Origin: CAYVWB01 sp964455395
GTDB taxonomy: Bacteria; Desulfobacterota; Desulfovibrionia; Desulfovibrionales; Desulfovibrionaceae
Assembly (NCBI GenBank): GCA_964455395.1
Contig: CAYVWB010000073.1
Span: forward strand, 1-21,187
Direction of reading: 5' to 3'
Length of the DNA stretch: 21,187 nt
The position numbers and the translations under genes were made by a program. Below, one piece after another: positions 15,292 through 21,187 of this stretch. The notes beneath the pieces are model-generated. The model searched no databases. It was not told the DNA's origin and saw nothing but the letters and a program-made list of their open reading frames with translations. Position 1 is the first letter of the stretch; the number at the start of each line of letters is the position of its first letter.

Positions 15292-18200
15292 TCAGGCTTT
15301 GGATTCTTCTCGGGAAAGGATGTTCTCCAGCGCAGCGATGTCGTCTTCGAACTCGATGATCATGTCCTCGTCGGGGGCGTCGTCGGCAGGCGCGCTTTCG
15401 TACGCAGGCGGCGCCGCAGAGAGGGACTCGACGGGGTCAGCCGTGAAATCGACCTCGGGATCGACCTCCGCCGAGACTTCCGAAGCAGAAGGCGCATAGC
15501 CGGCGGACGCCTCGGGCGACGGCTGGACGTCTTCGAAATAGATCTCGTCGTCATAAGTGGCGCCGTAGTCGGACGCGTGCTCGCCGCCGGCGGCGTCGTC
15601 GCCCATGTCCCGGGAGGGCTCGTACCCAATTTCCTCTTCCAGGGTGAACTCTTGGGAGGACTCCGGCCCGTCATCGTCGAAGAGGAAGTCCGAATCGTTC
15701 ATGGTCTCCTGCAGAGCGAGCTCTTCTTCCAGGTCCAGCGTGGCGCTGTGGCTGGCGGCGCCGGTCTCGGCCATGAGGGTTTGCTCTTCGGAGGATTCCT
15801 CGCCAAAGAGCAGCAACTCGTCGTCGAGGATGGTTCCGGCGTCGGCGGCTGCGCCGGAGGCGGCGTCCTCGCTGAAGAGGTACTCGTCTTCGAGGTCGGA
15901 GGTCGCCAGTCGGGCGGCGGCGCGGCCGAGTGCGTCGAGCTCGTCGTGTTCGGGCGCGCTCGCCTCCGTCGCGCCGCGCTTCATGACCAGGGTTTCGGTG
16001 GGGTCGTGGAACCTGACGGGGTCGTCCTGGTTGAAGCCGAACTGTTCGTCATCCAGGACGAAGGTCTCTTCGGCGTAGCTCTCGGCAGCGGCTTCGGCGG
16101 CTTCCCCGGAGACGTCCGCCGGCGCCTCGCTGACGTAATCGCTGGCGTAATCGTCGGTGTCATCGAACCCCAGAGACGCATCCTCCGTGTGGGGCGCTTC
16201 ATGAGGCTCCGAGTAGGCGTCGGCGTACGTATCCTTGTACGCTTCCCTGTACGCTTCTTCGTACGCCGCTTCGTAGGCGGCTTTGTACACATCTTCAGCG
16301 GAGGAATCCTCCGTGGGCTCCTCGGGCGTGTGGGGACCCAGGGTGTCGTATGCGGAGTCGGAGGCGTACCCCATGGCGGACTCCTCATCCTCGTCCATCC
16401 GGAAGGGCAGGTCGTCTTCATCGTCGTCGAAGGTGATGAGTCCTTGATCAACGTCCAATTCGGGCGCGGCGGGGGCAGGGGTTGCTGCGTCGGTGACTGG
16501 TCCGACGGTCCCGACCGCCACTCCGGCCCCGACTGGCGCGGTCGGGCTTGCAGCGTGAGAGGAATCGTCGTAGTCGTCGCCGGCGGTCGGGACGCCGGGG
16601 GCGTCGGGCAGTTCGTCCGTGTCGTCGAGGTCGTCTTCCAGGTCATCGTCCGAGGCGTAGGACTCATCGAAGGTGATGCCTTCGCTCAGGGGATCGCCGA
16701 GGGATTCCCCTTCGGCCTGGTGTTCCGGCATGGGTTCCGGGGTGAAATCCACGGGCTCGTCGGACTCGAAATCCAGCGACGGCGGGGCGTCGTCCAGAAC
16801 GTCCGCAACGGACGAGACCGCCGAAGCGGGGGACTCGGCTGGAGCAACGGCCGAGCCGAGTCCCACGCCGGCGGCGAACACGGCCGTCTCGCCGGGTGCG
16901 GTTTCGGTCGCGGGGATGTGCTCACTCGGGGCGCCGAAGTTGTCGGATTCGTCGAACTCCAGATCGTCTTCGAAGAGTGACGGCGCGGGGGCGTCCTCGT
17001 ACGCTTCGGAATCCGTGGACACCAAGGACTCGCCGGGAGTGTGGAAGCCCTGTCCGCCGACGTCTTCGGACGGGGAATGGTCTGGCGGCGCCGGCGTGGC
17101 CTCGTCCAGATCCGGGGTATGGGTTTGTTCCGGGTCGAGGATCATGGAGGGCGCGCCATCCAGGAAAGTGCTCGCGGCCGAGTCGTGCATCGCGTCGTGG
17201 GGGGGCTCCTCCTCGTAGAGGGAGGATTCCTCGATGAATTCGTCTGCGCCGGCATACCCTTGGGCGGCTGCGTCGTAGGCGGCGTCGCTCGTGGAGGCGA
17301 GGTCTTCGGGCAAGGCGGCGTCCATCTCGTCGTCGTACAGTTCCTCACCGAGGGTGTCTTCCTCGGCGGGCTCGTCGAAGAGGATCATGGTCTCGGCCAG
17401 GTCGCCTTCGGGGAGGTTGAAGGCGTCCTGCGCGCGCATCGCGGGCGGCGCCGTGGCTGGCGGGGGCGGCGCTGACGCTTCCTCGGGCAGGGGCTGGGTC
17501 TCCTCGTACTCCGTGACGTCGTCCGTCATGACGCCGGCCATCGATTCAGCCTCCGCACCGTATTCCGCACCCGAGTTCCCCGCAGCCTCCGAGAAATCCA
17601 TTGGCGTGTGCGTTTCCGTGAACTCCGGGCGCTCCGGGGCGATGTCGGCGGGACGTGTTTCGGAATACGGCGTCGTCATGGTTTGCGGCGCGAGGGACTC
17701 GTCAGGAACGGAGGCGGCATCGTTGTAGGAGCGGTCGTCGAACGCGCCGTGCCGTGGCGGCGTGGAGAGGTCTTCCACTTCGCCAGCCATGATGGAGGCG
17801 GCGCGGGCGGCGTCCTCATCGGGCGTGGACGGGGCGAGGGGTTCTTCGGGGGTTGGGCGCGCGTAGATGGAAGCCACCCCCGTGGCGAGGGGGGCGGCTG
17901 CTCCTGCAGCCACTGCAACATCGACGGCGTGGGCGGCGTGGGAGTCCCCCTTGGGCGCGGGCTGTGCGGAACGAGTCGCTTCTTCCTCCTGTCGGAGCCG
18001 ACGCTCTCGCTCTTCGCGCTGGCGGCGCTGGGCTTCCTGGAGCCGTCGCAGGGCTTCGGAGGCGCTGTGTTCCCGGAAGGCTCCGCTTGGCGAGGACTCC
18101 GGCCGAGCGGACCGGGAGGGCTGGGCGGCAGGCTCGCGCTGTTCTGCAGCCGGGCCGCCGGCCAAGGCGTCGGTTGCGACGAAAGCCGCTGGCGGGGATG

Positions 18201-18546
18201 GTTGCGTCACGTCCCGAGCCAGAGAGGAGGAGAGCGTAGGGGATGGGGTGGGAGAGACAGTGGGCGCGGCGCTGTAGGGTGTCGGGGACATGGCGACACC
18301 ATGGGCGACACCATGGGCGACACCATGGGCGACACCATGGGCGGCGCTGTGGGCGGCGCCGGCGGCCGCCGCTTCCAGACGTTGGATGCGCTCTTCCACA
18401 GCGTGTCTGTATTTGTCGAAGCGACGCTGTAATTCGCTGTTGGCCTTCTGCGTCTTGTAGAACATGACGAAGAGGCCGGCGAAGCATAGCAGGAGAAAGA
18501 CAAGGAGGATAGATTCACCCTGGACGAGCATGGCGCGCATTCCCAT
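15292..18546 (-). CDS. Very large acidic repeat protein with single N-terminal membrane anchor
   Basis: Protein of about 1,084 residues that I do not recognise. One membrane helix near the start (about 12-32, ILLVFLLLCFAGLFVMFY) is followed by a charged coiled-coil-like stretch (about 35-62), a GVAH repeat, a Ser/Ala/Pro-rich region, and a basic helix (RRQREERERRLRQEEE). The remaining 800 or so residues are extremely acidic and predicted to be disordered. They are punctuated by short motifs of a hydrophobic residue with F/Y/L next to Asp/Glu (for example ITFDES, LITFDDDEDD, LGFDDTDD, FLFDDDG, IIEFEDD). A ladder of seven Tyr spaced exactly four residues lies at 16213-16287. Topology should leave the acidic region in the cytoplasm. 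It could act as a scaffold binding partners through repeated acidic motifs, as FimV-like polar hubs do, but this is speculation. Starts at 18540 and 18531 are also possible. It is divergent from the radical SAM gene. Confidence 0.85.
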   Translation of the reverse strand: MGMRAMLVQGESILLVFLLLCFAGLFVMFYKTQKANSELQRRFDKYRHAVEERIQRLEAAAAGAAHSAAHGVAHGVAHGVAHGVAMSPTPYSAAPTVSPTPSPTLSSSLARDVTQPSPPAAFVATDALAGGPAAEQREPAAQPSRSARPESSPSGAFREHSASEALRRLQEAQRRQREERERRLRQEEEATRSAQPAPKGDSHAAHAVDVAVAAGAAAPLATGVASIYARPTPEEPLAPSTPDEDAARAASIMAGEVEDLSTPPRHGAFDDRSYNDAASVPDESLAPQTMTTPYSETRPADIAPERPEFTETHTPMDFSEAAGNSGAEYGAEAESMAGVMTDDVTEYEETQPLPEEASAPPPPATAPPAMRAQDAFNLPEGDLAETMILFDEPAEEDTLGEELYDDEMDAALPEDLASTSDAAYDAAAQGYAGADEFIEESSLYEEEPPHDAMHDSAASTFLDGAPSMILDPEQTHTPDLDEATPAPPDHSPSEDVGGQGFHTPGESLVSTDSEAYEDAPAPSLFEDDLEFDESDNFGAPSEHIPATETAPGETAVFAAGVGLGSAVAPAESPASAVSSVADVLDDAPPSLDFESDEPVDFTPEPMPEHQAEGESLGDPLSEGITFDESYASDDDLEDDLDDTDELPDAPGVPTAGDDYDDSSHAASPTAPVGAGVAVGTVGPVTDAATPAPAAPELDVDQGLITFDDDEDDLPFRMDEDEESAMGYASDSAYDTLGPHTPEEPTEDSSAEDVYKAAYEAAYEEAYREAYKDTYADAYSEPHEAPHTEDASLGFDDTDDYASDYVSEAPADVSGEAAEAAAESYAEETFVLDDEQFGFNQDDPVRFHDPTETLVMKRGATEASAPEHDELDALGRAAARLATSDLEDEYLFSEDAASGAAADAGTILDDELLLFGEESSEEQTLMAETGAASHSATLDLEEELALQETMNDSDFLFDDDGPESSQEFTLEEEIGYEPSRDMGDDAAGGEHASDYGATYDDEIYFEDVQPSPEASAGYAPSASEVSAEVDPEVDFTADPVESLSAAPPAYESAPADDAPDEDMIIEFEDDIAALENILSREESKA
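16213..16287 (-). repeat. Tyrosine ladder: seven Tyr codons at exact 12-bp period
   Basis: The complementary strand reads GTA at 16213, 16225, 16237, 16249, 16261, 16273 and 16285, so Tyr recurs every four residues (pattern A-Y-x-x, as in EAYREAYKDTYADAYS). The surrounding codons have diverged while the Tyr register is preserved. Confidence 0.9.
18290..18348 (-). repeat. 12-bp tandem repeat encoding GVAH units
   Basis: ATGGGCGACACC is repeated exactly three times at 18301-18336, with a shortened copy at 18290-18300 and a diverged copy at 18337-18348. On the minus strand it encodes GVAH units, shortly after the coiled-coil part of the acidic protein. Confidence 0.9.
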
Positions 18547-18555
18547 TGTTAGCAG

Positions 18556-18570
18556 TGGGGGCGACCCCCA
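18556..18570. repeat. Perfect GC hairpin upstream of the acidic-protein gene
   Basis: TGGGGG-CGA-CCCCCA: a 6-bp stem and triloop, 9 nt before the minus-strand ATG at 18546. It abuts a second palindrome. Confidence 0.7.
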
Positions 18571-18590
18571 AAATGTCTCCTCCGACATTT
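18571..18590. promoter_or_regulatory. 20-bp palindrome, candidate operator or RNA hairpin
   Basis: AAATGTC-N6-GACATTT, a perfect 7-bp inverted repeat, lies between the divergent genes. On the minus strand the 6-nt centre is GGAGGA, an ideal anti-16S rRNA sequence held in a hairpin loop. Possible roles are a dimeric-regulator operator or an RNA element controlling the acidic-protein mRNA. Confidence 0.5.
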
Positions 18591-18646
18591 CACGCGGCGC
18601 CCTTGCAACACTTCTTAAGTCTCTATACCCTAAGAGCCTTAACATA

Positions 18647-18673
18647 ATGTATAAACAAACGCAAAGAAAATGA
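18647..18673 (+). CDS. Possible 8-residue leader peptide coupled to the radical SAM gene
   Basis: ATG at 18647 opens a frame of eight codons (MYKQTQRK) whose TGA overlaps the ATG of the radical SAM gene (ATGA). AAGAG lies 10 nt before it, a better ribosome site than the AAAG preceding the main gene, so translation of the main gene could depend on termination of this leader. This is only a sequence-based suggestion. Confidence 0.3.
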   Translation: MYKQTQRK

Positions 18674-19956
18674 GTGAGAATCACACCCGTCCACGTATGG
18701 TGTTCGCTGCGGACACCGGTGAAATATTCGATCATCCCGACTTGGCCATGCTGGTGCGCCGAGGGGAGGAGTTCGCCACGCCCAGACCCGACGAATTGAC
18801 GCCTTTGCCTGACGAAAGCCGCCTCTATCTGCTGCCGCAACGCGCCGCTGTGGGCCTGGATGAAGCCACCGGCGAGCTGACCGCCATGGAGGAACACGCC
18901 GTGGCTGCGTTCGTCTGCCCCGGCTACACCGCCACCGGCCTCGCCGCTTACACTGCACGGGACGCAGCTGCGCCCTTGCCCATGTTCTCCTACGCGGCTG
19001 TAGGCTTTCTCAACGACCGCTTCTATGTGGCCGCCAAGCAGGTGGATACGGACCCACGGCAGGTCTTTGCGCGGGTGAACCCCAAGCGCATCGAACGCGG
19101 CGCACGCGAGTTGCTGCGACTCTTCCCGGAAAACCGGCTGGTGAAGCACCTGACAGGATGCGCTCTCGCCAGCGGCTGCCCGGCTGCGCGCAACCTCTGT
19201 CTGGGTCGATACGAAGCGCCGCTGCCCACCGCCAGGGCCTGCAACGCTCGTTGCGTGGGCTGCCTTTCCCTCCAGCCGACGGACTCCGGATTCCCGGCCA
19301 CGCAGGATCGTATCGCCTTCACCCCCACGCCCTCGGAGATCGTGGAGATCATGCGCCACCACGACACACGCGCCGAGACGCCCATCCACTCCTTCGGACA
19401 AGGCTGCGAAGGCGAGCCCCTCACCGAGGCGGCGCGCATCGCCGAGGCGGTGCGTCTCTACCGCAGCCAGGGCGGCGAGGGCACGGTGAATGTCAACACC
19501 AACGCCAGCTTGCCGGAAGCCGTGACGACCCTCGCCGCTGCCGGGCTCGACTCCATCCGCGTCAGCTTGAACAGCGCCCGTCCCGCGCTCTACCACGCCT
19601 ACCACCGGCCGGCGGGGTACGATTTCTCGCACGTGGAAGCCTCCATGGCCGCCGCCCGCGCCGCCGGACTATGGATATCCCTGAATGTATTCTACTTTCC
19701 CGGCGTGACGGACACCGAAGCCGAGTGGGACGCCTTGGCGGATCTGGTGGCGCGCCACCGCGTGGACTTCATCCAGTTGCGCAATCTCAATCTGGATCCG
19801 GAGCTCTATGTGAACCTCGTCCGCGAGGCCCTGGCGGAACACGGCGGCACAGGCCCCAGCATGGGCTTGAAGCACTTCCGCAAACGTCTGAAAAAACACG
19901 CTCCATGGCTTGGCTTCGGGTATTTCAATCCAGCCGTGCGGGGAAATAATGCGTGA
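18670..19956 (+). CDS. Radical SAM protein with additional upstream cysteine cluster
   Basis: Radical SAM enzyme of 428 residues. The SAM/4Fe-4S motif is C-N-A-R-C-V-G-C (Cys191, 195, 198; CxxxCxxC). The equivalent of the GGE region is GQGCEGEP (243-250), and NVNTNAS plus IRVSLNSA are typical later strands of the TIM barrel. Residues 1-160 form an extra N-terminal domain with unfamiliar conserved-looking stretches (FVCPGYTATGLAAY, FSYAAVGFLNDRFYVAAKQVD). Three further cysteines (164, 170, 177, each 6 or 7 residues apart) lie just before the motif and could hold an auxiliary cluster. The substrate is unknown. The gene is divergent from the acidic repeat protein and 169 bp before a PilZ gene. 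The ATG overlaps the stop of a possible leader peptide. Confidence 0.9.
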   Translation: MSENHTRPRMVFAADTGEIFDHPDLAMLVRRGEEFATPRPDELTPLPDESRLYLLPQRAAVGLDEATGELTAMEEHAVAAFVCPGYTATGLAAYTARDAAAPLPMFSYAAVGFLNDRFYVAAKQVDTDPRQVFARVNPKRIERGARELLRLFPENRLVKHLTGCALASGCPAARNLCLGRYEAPLPTARACNARCVGCLSLQPTDSGFPATQDRIAFTPTPSEIVEIMRHHDTRAETPIHSFGQGCEGEPLTEAARIAEAVRLYRSQGGEGTVNVNTNASLPEAVTTLAAAGLDSIRVSLNSARPALYHAYHRPAGYDFSHVEASMAAARAAGLWISLNVFYFPGVTDTEAEWDALADLVARHRVDFIQLRNLNLDPELYVNLVREALAEHGGTGPSMGLKHFRKRLKKHAPWLGFGYFNPAVRGNNA

Positions 19957-19963
19957 CGGCGGC

Positions 19964-19987
19964 GTGCAATGCGGCAATTTCTTGCAC
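19964..19987. promoter_or_regulatory. Inverted repeat overlapping the pilZ-gene promoter
   Basis: GTGCAA (19964-19969) and TTGCAC (19982-19987) form a perfect 6-bp inverted repeat with 12-nt spacing. The right arm coincides with the -35 of the promoter described next, so a regulator bound here would affect initiation. Confidence 0.35.
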
Positions 19988-20011
19988 AAATCGTCCCCTC
20001 TGTGGTATGCA
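19982..20011 (+). promoter_or_regulatory. Predicted promoter of the PilZ gene
   Basis: TTGCAC (19982-19987), an 18-nt spacer and TATGCA (20006-20011), about 115 nt upstream of the PilZ start. It is in the gap between the radical SAM and PilZ genes, which otherwise shows no coding sequence. Confidence 0.4.
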
Positions 20012-20125
20012 TGACGTTGCTTCCTTCCGCCGCCTCCCCCGGCAGCCCCCTGCGCCATGTCGACGACGGCCGGCGCGGACTTCGGAAATACGCTCGCACA
20101 TGCGCCCGGCCGCAAAGGACTCACC

Positions 20126-20728
20126 ATGGACGCACCCGCCTACACACCCGACGACACCTTGCGCACCCGTCTCGAACAGCTCGCCACCCGACGCGGCGCC
20201 ACCGTGGCCGAGGTGATCGACGAACTCGTGCGCGAACGACTCGACGACATTCAGGAAACCCCGCCAAGCGCTCCAGGCGCATCCAACCCCGCCGGCGATG
20301 AGGCCCCACTCACGCCGCGTTCCGCCTTGACCAGCGAGGAAATCCGCGCTTTCCTCAACGGGTGCGGCGACTACGACTTCGGCGACGGTCCCGAAGAGAA
20401 GCGACGTTTTCAGCGCACAACCATCAACCTTCCCGCCCAGGTCCTCGTCTCAGACGCCGACGGCCGCGAACAGGTCTGCGAGGTCCTCATCGAGGACATC
20501 TCCCTCGGCGGCCTCAACATCCTCACGGATTCGAAGGATCAGTGCCAGCTGCTCACCCGCGGCGAGCCCGTGCTGGCGCGGTTCACCCTCTCCCTGGACG
20601 GCGCGCCCATGACGTTCCAGTGCCTTCCCTGCCGGCTGGAGCGCGAGGGCGCGGGCTTCCGCGTGGGCATGCGCTTCATCAGCGGCAGTTTTCAGGATTA
20701 TCAAGACCTCGCCGAGTCCATCGTCTGA
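20126..20728 (+). CDS. PilZ domain protein with ribbon-helix-helix-like N-terminus
   Basis: Protein of 200 residues. The C-terminal PilZ domain (about 90-197) has the cyclic di-GMP-binding motifs: R-x-x-x-R as RRFQR (Arg93, Arg97) and D-x-S-x-x-G as DISLGG (Asp124, Ser126, Gly129). All key residues are present, so binding is expected. Residues 8-42 (LRTRLEQLATRRGATVAEVIDELVRERL) look like the two helices of a ribbon-helix-helix DNA-binding domain; the initial beta strand is not obvious. A disordered linker with T/S/P/D residues joins them. The ATG at 20126 is chosen because AAGGA lies 6 nt upstream; an ATG at 20057 lacks a ribosome site. The last 26 residues are duplicated in DNA downstream. 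Confidence 0.9.
   Translation: MDAPAYTPDDTLRTRLEQLATRRGATVAEVIDELVRERLDDIQETPPSAPGASNPAGDEAPLTPRSALTSEEIRAFLNGCGDYDFGDGPEEKRRFQRTTINLPAQVLVSDADGREQVCEVLIEDISLGGLNILTDSKDQCQLLTRGEPVLARFTLSLDGAPMTFQCLPCRLEREGAGFRVGMRFISGSFQDYQDLAESIV
20646..20723 (+). repeat. Direct repeat, copy 1 (3' end of the PilZ gene)
   Basis: Bases 20646-20698 are identical over 53 bp to 20885-20937. A second block, GACCTCGCCGAGTCCATCG at 20705-20723, matches 20953-20971 with one mismatch. Between the blocks, copy 1 has six bases and copy 2 has fifteen. Confidence 0.95.
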
Positions 20729-20884
20729 ACGGCCCGGGCGGTCCCCACACGGCCGCGTCAGCATCGGGTGAGGCGGCGCCCCCCCCCGCGCGGCAACCAT
20801 GCGAGGAAGACGCCCTTGCCATGCAACCGCCAAGGACCATGGCCAAGGACGCCGCCCGGGAAAGTCCGCCGGAATCCCCGGCCA

Positions 20885-20971
20885 AGGGCGCGGGCTTCCG
20901 CGTGGGCATGCGCTTCATCAGCGGCAGTTTTCAGGATGACCGCACGACTCGGGACCTTGCCGAGTCCATCG
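20885..20971 (+). repeat. Direct repeat, copy 2 (duplicate of PilZ 3' end)
   Basis: 53 identical bases (20885-20937) plus a near-identical 19-mer (20953-20971), separated from copy 1 by 239 bp start to start. The gene's stop codon is not retained in the copy. Confidence 0.95.
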
Positions 20972-21090
20972 GCCGCATGCACATGTGCAGCCGCCAACCC
21001 GATTCGCAAGCCCCGATGCGACGAGGAAACACTCCCTCGCGCCGCACGACCGGCCTCTCTGCAGCCGACAGGCCGGCAGGCTCGAAGAGC

Positions 21091-21132
21091 CCCCTGCCCC
21101 CTGTCCCATGTTCTATGTTCCATGTTCCATGA
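21091..21132. repeat. Degenerate 7-bp tandem array (six units)
   Basis: Read in phase: CCCCTGC, CCCCTGT, CCCATGT, TCTATGT, TCCATGT, TCCATGA. The units drift from C-rich to ATG-containing, with two TCCATG units adjacent. Position: just downstream of the duplicated PilZ tail. Such heptamer arrays are known as dispersed short tandem repeats in other bacteria, notably filamentous cyanobacteria. Confidence 0.75.
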
Positions 21133-21187
21133 CACGCTGAGCAGCGGACTCGCGGAAAGGGGGCGCTCCCCTTGCGAACTGTGTGGC

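Larger units (their letters stand above)
20821..21132 (+). pseudogene. Fragment duplicating the PilZ C-terminus, probably a pseudogene
   Basis: An open frame of 103 codons from ATG 20821 includes the same residues as the PilZ C-terminus (GAGFRVGMRFISGSFQD, then DLAESI) in the same reading frame. The flanks are unrelated: an Ala/Pro/Arg-rich start and a Pro/Ser/Arg-rich end that runs into a heptamer array and finishes CSMFHVP. The copy lacks all cyclic di-GMP-binding motifs, so it cannot be a working PilZ protein. It is best read as a partial duplication. Expression as a small protein cannot be excluded (GGAAG lies about 10 nt upstream). Confidence 0.5.

Noticed and set aside
15286..16980. A 564-codon plus-strand frame rich in Gly/Val opposite the acidic repeat protein
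   Set aside because: It is the reverse of Asp/Glu/Ala codons and so is composition-driven. A bidirectional terminator precedes it, and the minus-strand protein has a membrane anchor and patterned repeats.
1..21187. Search by eye for CRISPR arrays, insertion sequences, integrases and toxin-antitoxin pairs
   Set aside because: No spaced identical repeats, transposase motifs or paired small genes of these types were found. The only spaced repeats are the PilZ duplication and the tandem arrays listed.

Overview
This is a GC-rich stretch of a Gram-negative bacterial chromosome. The outer-envelope genes (an MltA-type lytic transglycosylase with a lipobox, a small lipoprotein, an exported NagZ-like glycosidase), a Cache-PAS histidine kinase and a short-form radical SAM protein suggest a deltaproteobacterial (Desulfovibrio-like) background. 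That placement is an inference from the gene set, not a phylogeny. A run of ten N at 14106-14115 shows this is a draft assembly. I saw no rRNA, tRNA, CRISPR array, transposase, integrase or attachment site.

Layout. Positions 155-7802 are all on the minus strand. In transcription order they are mltA, a large tandem-Cache/HAMP/PAS histidine kinase, and a tight LemA - DUF2207 - LemA cluster. Positions 8274-13860 are on the plus strand: a periplasmic amino-acid-type binding protein overlapping by 4 bp with an exported NagZ-like GH3 enzyme, a terminator, an M48 membrane metalloprotease with a TerB-like tail, YajQ, and a small lipoprotein. After a leader region of about 390 bp that contains the assembly gap comes a secreted acidic-linker protein (14254-15108). 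A strong bidirectional terminator follows, then a convergent gene for a very acidic single-pass membrane protein of about 1,080 residues (15292-18546, minus). A structured divergent promoter region separates this from a radical SAM gene (18670-19956, plus). A PilZ protein with a ribbon-helix-helix-like N-terminus follows (20126-20728), and then a 53-bp exact duplication of its 3' end inside a degraded-looking tail.

How the genes fit together. The mltA / binding protein / GH3 / LemA-DUF2207 / M48 set looks like envelope and peptidoglycan maintenance with a membrane sensor kinase beside it, although no response regulator is present. YajQ and the PilZ protein both belong to families that bind cyclic di-GMP. 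The least conventional features are the acidic repeat protein with its exact 12-bp-period tyrosine ladder, the palindrome-rich region in front of it, the extra cysteine cluster in the radical SAM protein, the RHH-like/PilZ fusion, an array of four 11-bp repeats in the mltA leader, and a recurring theme of 12-bp in-frame tandem repeats in exported or membrane proteins.
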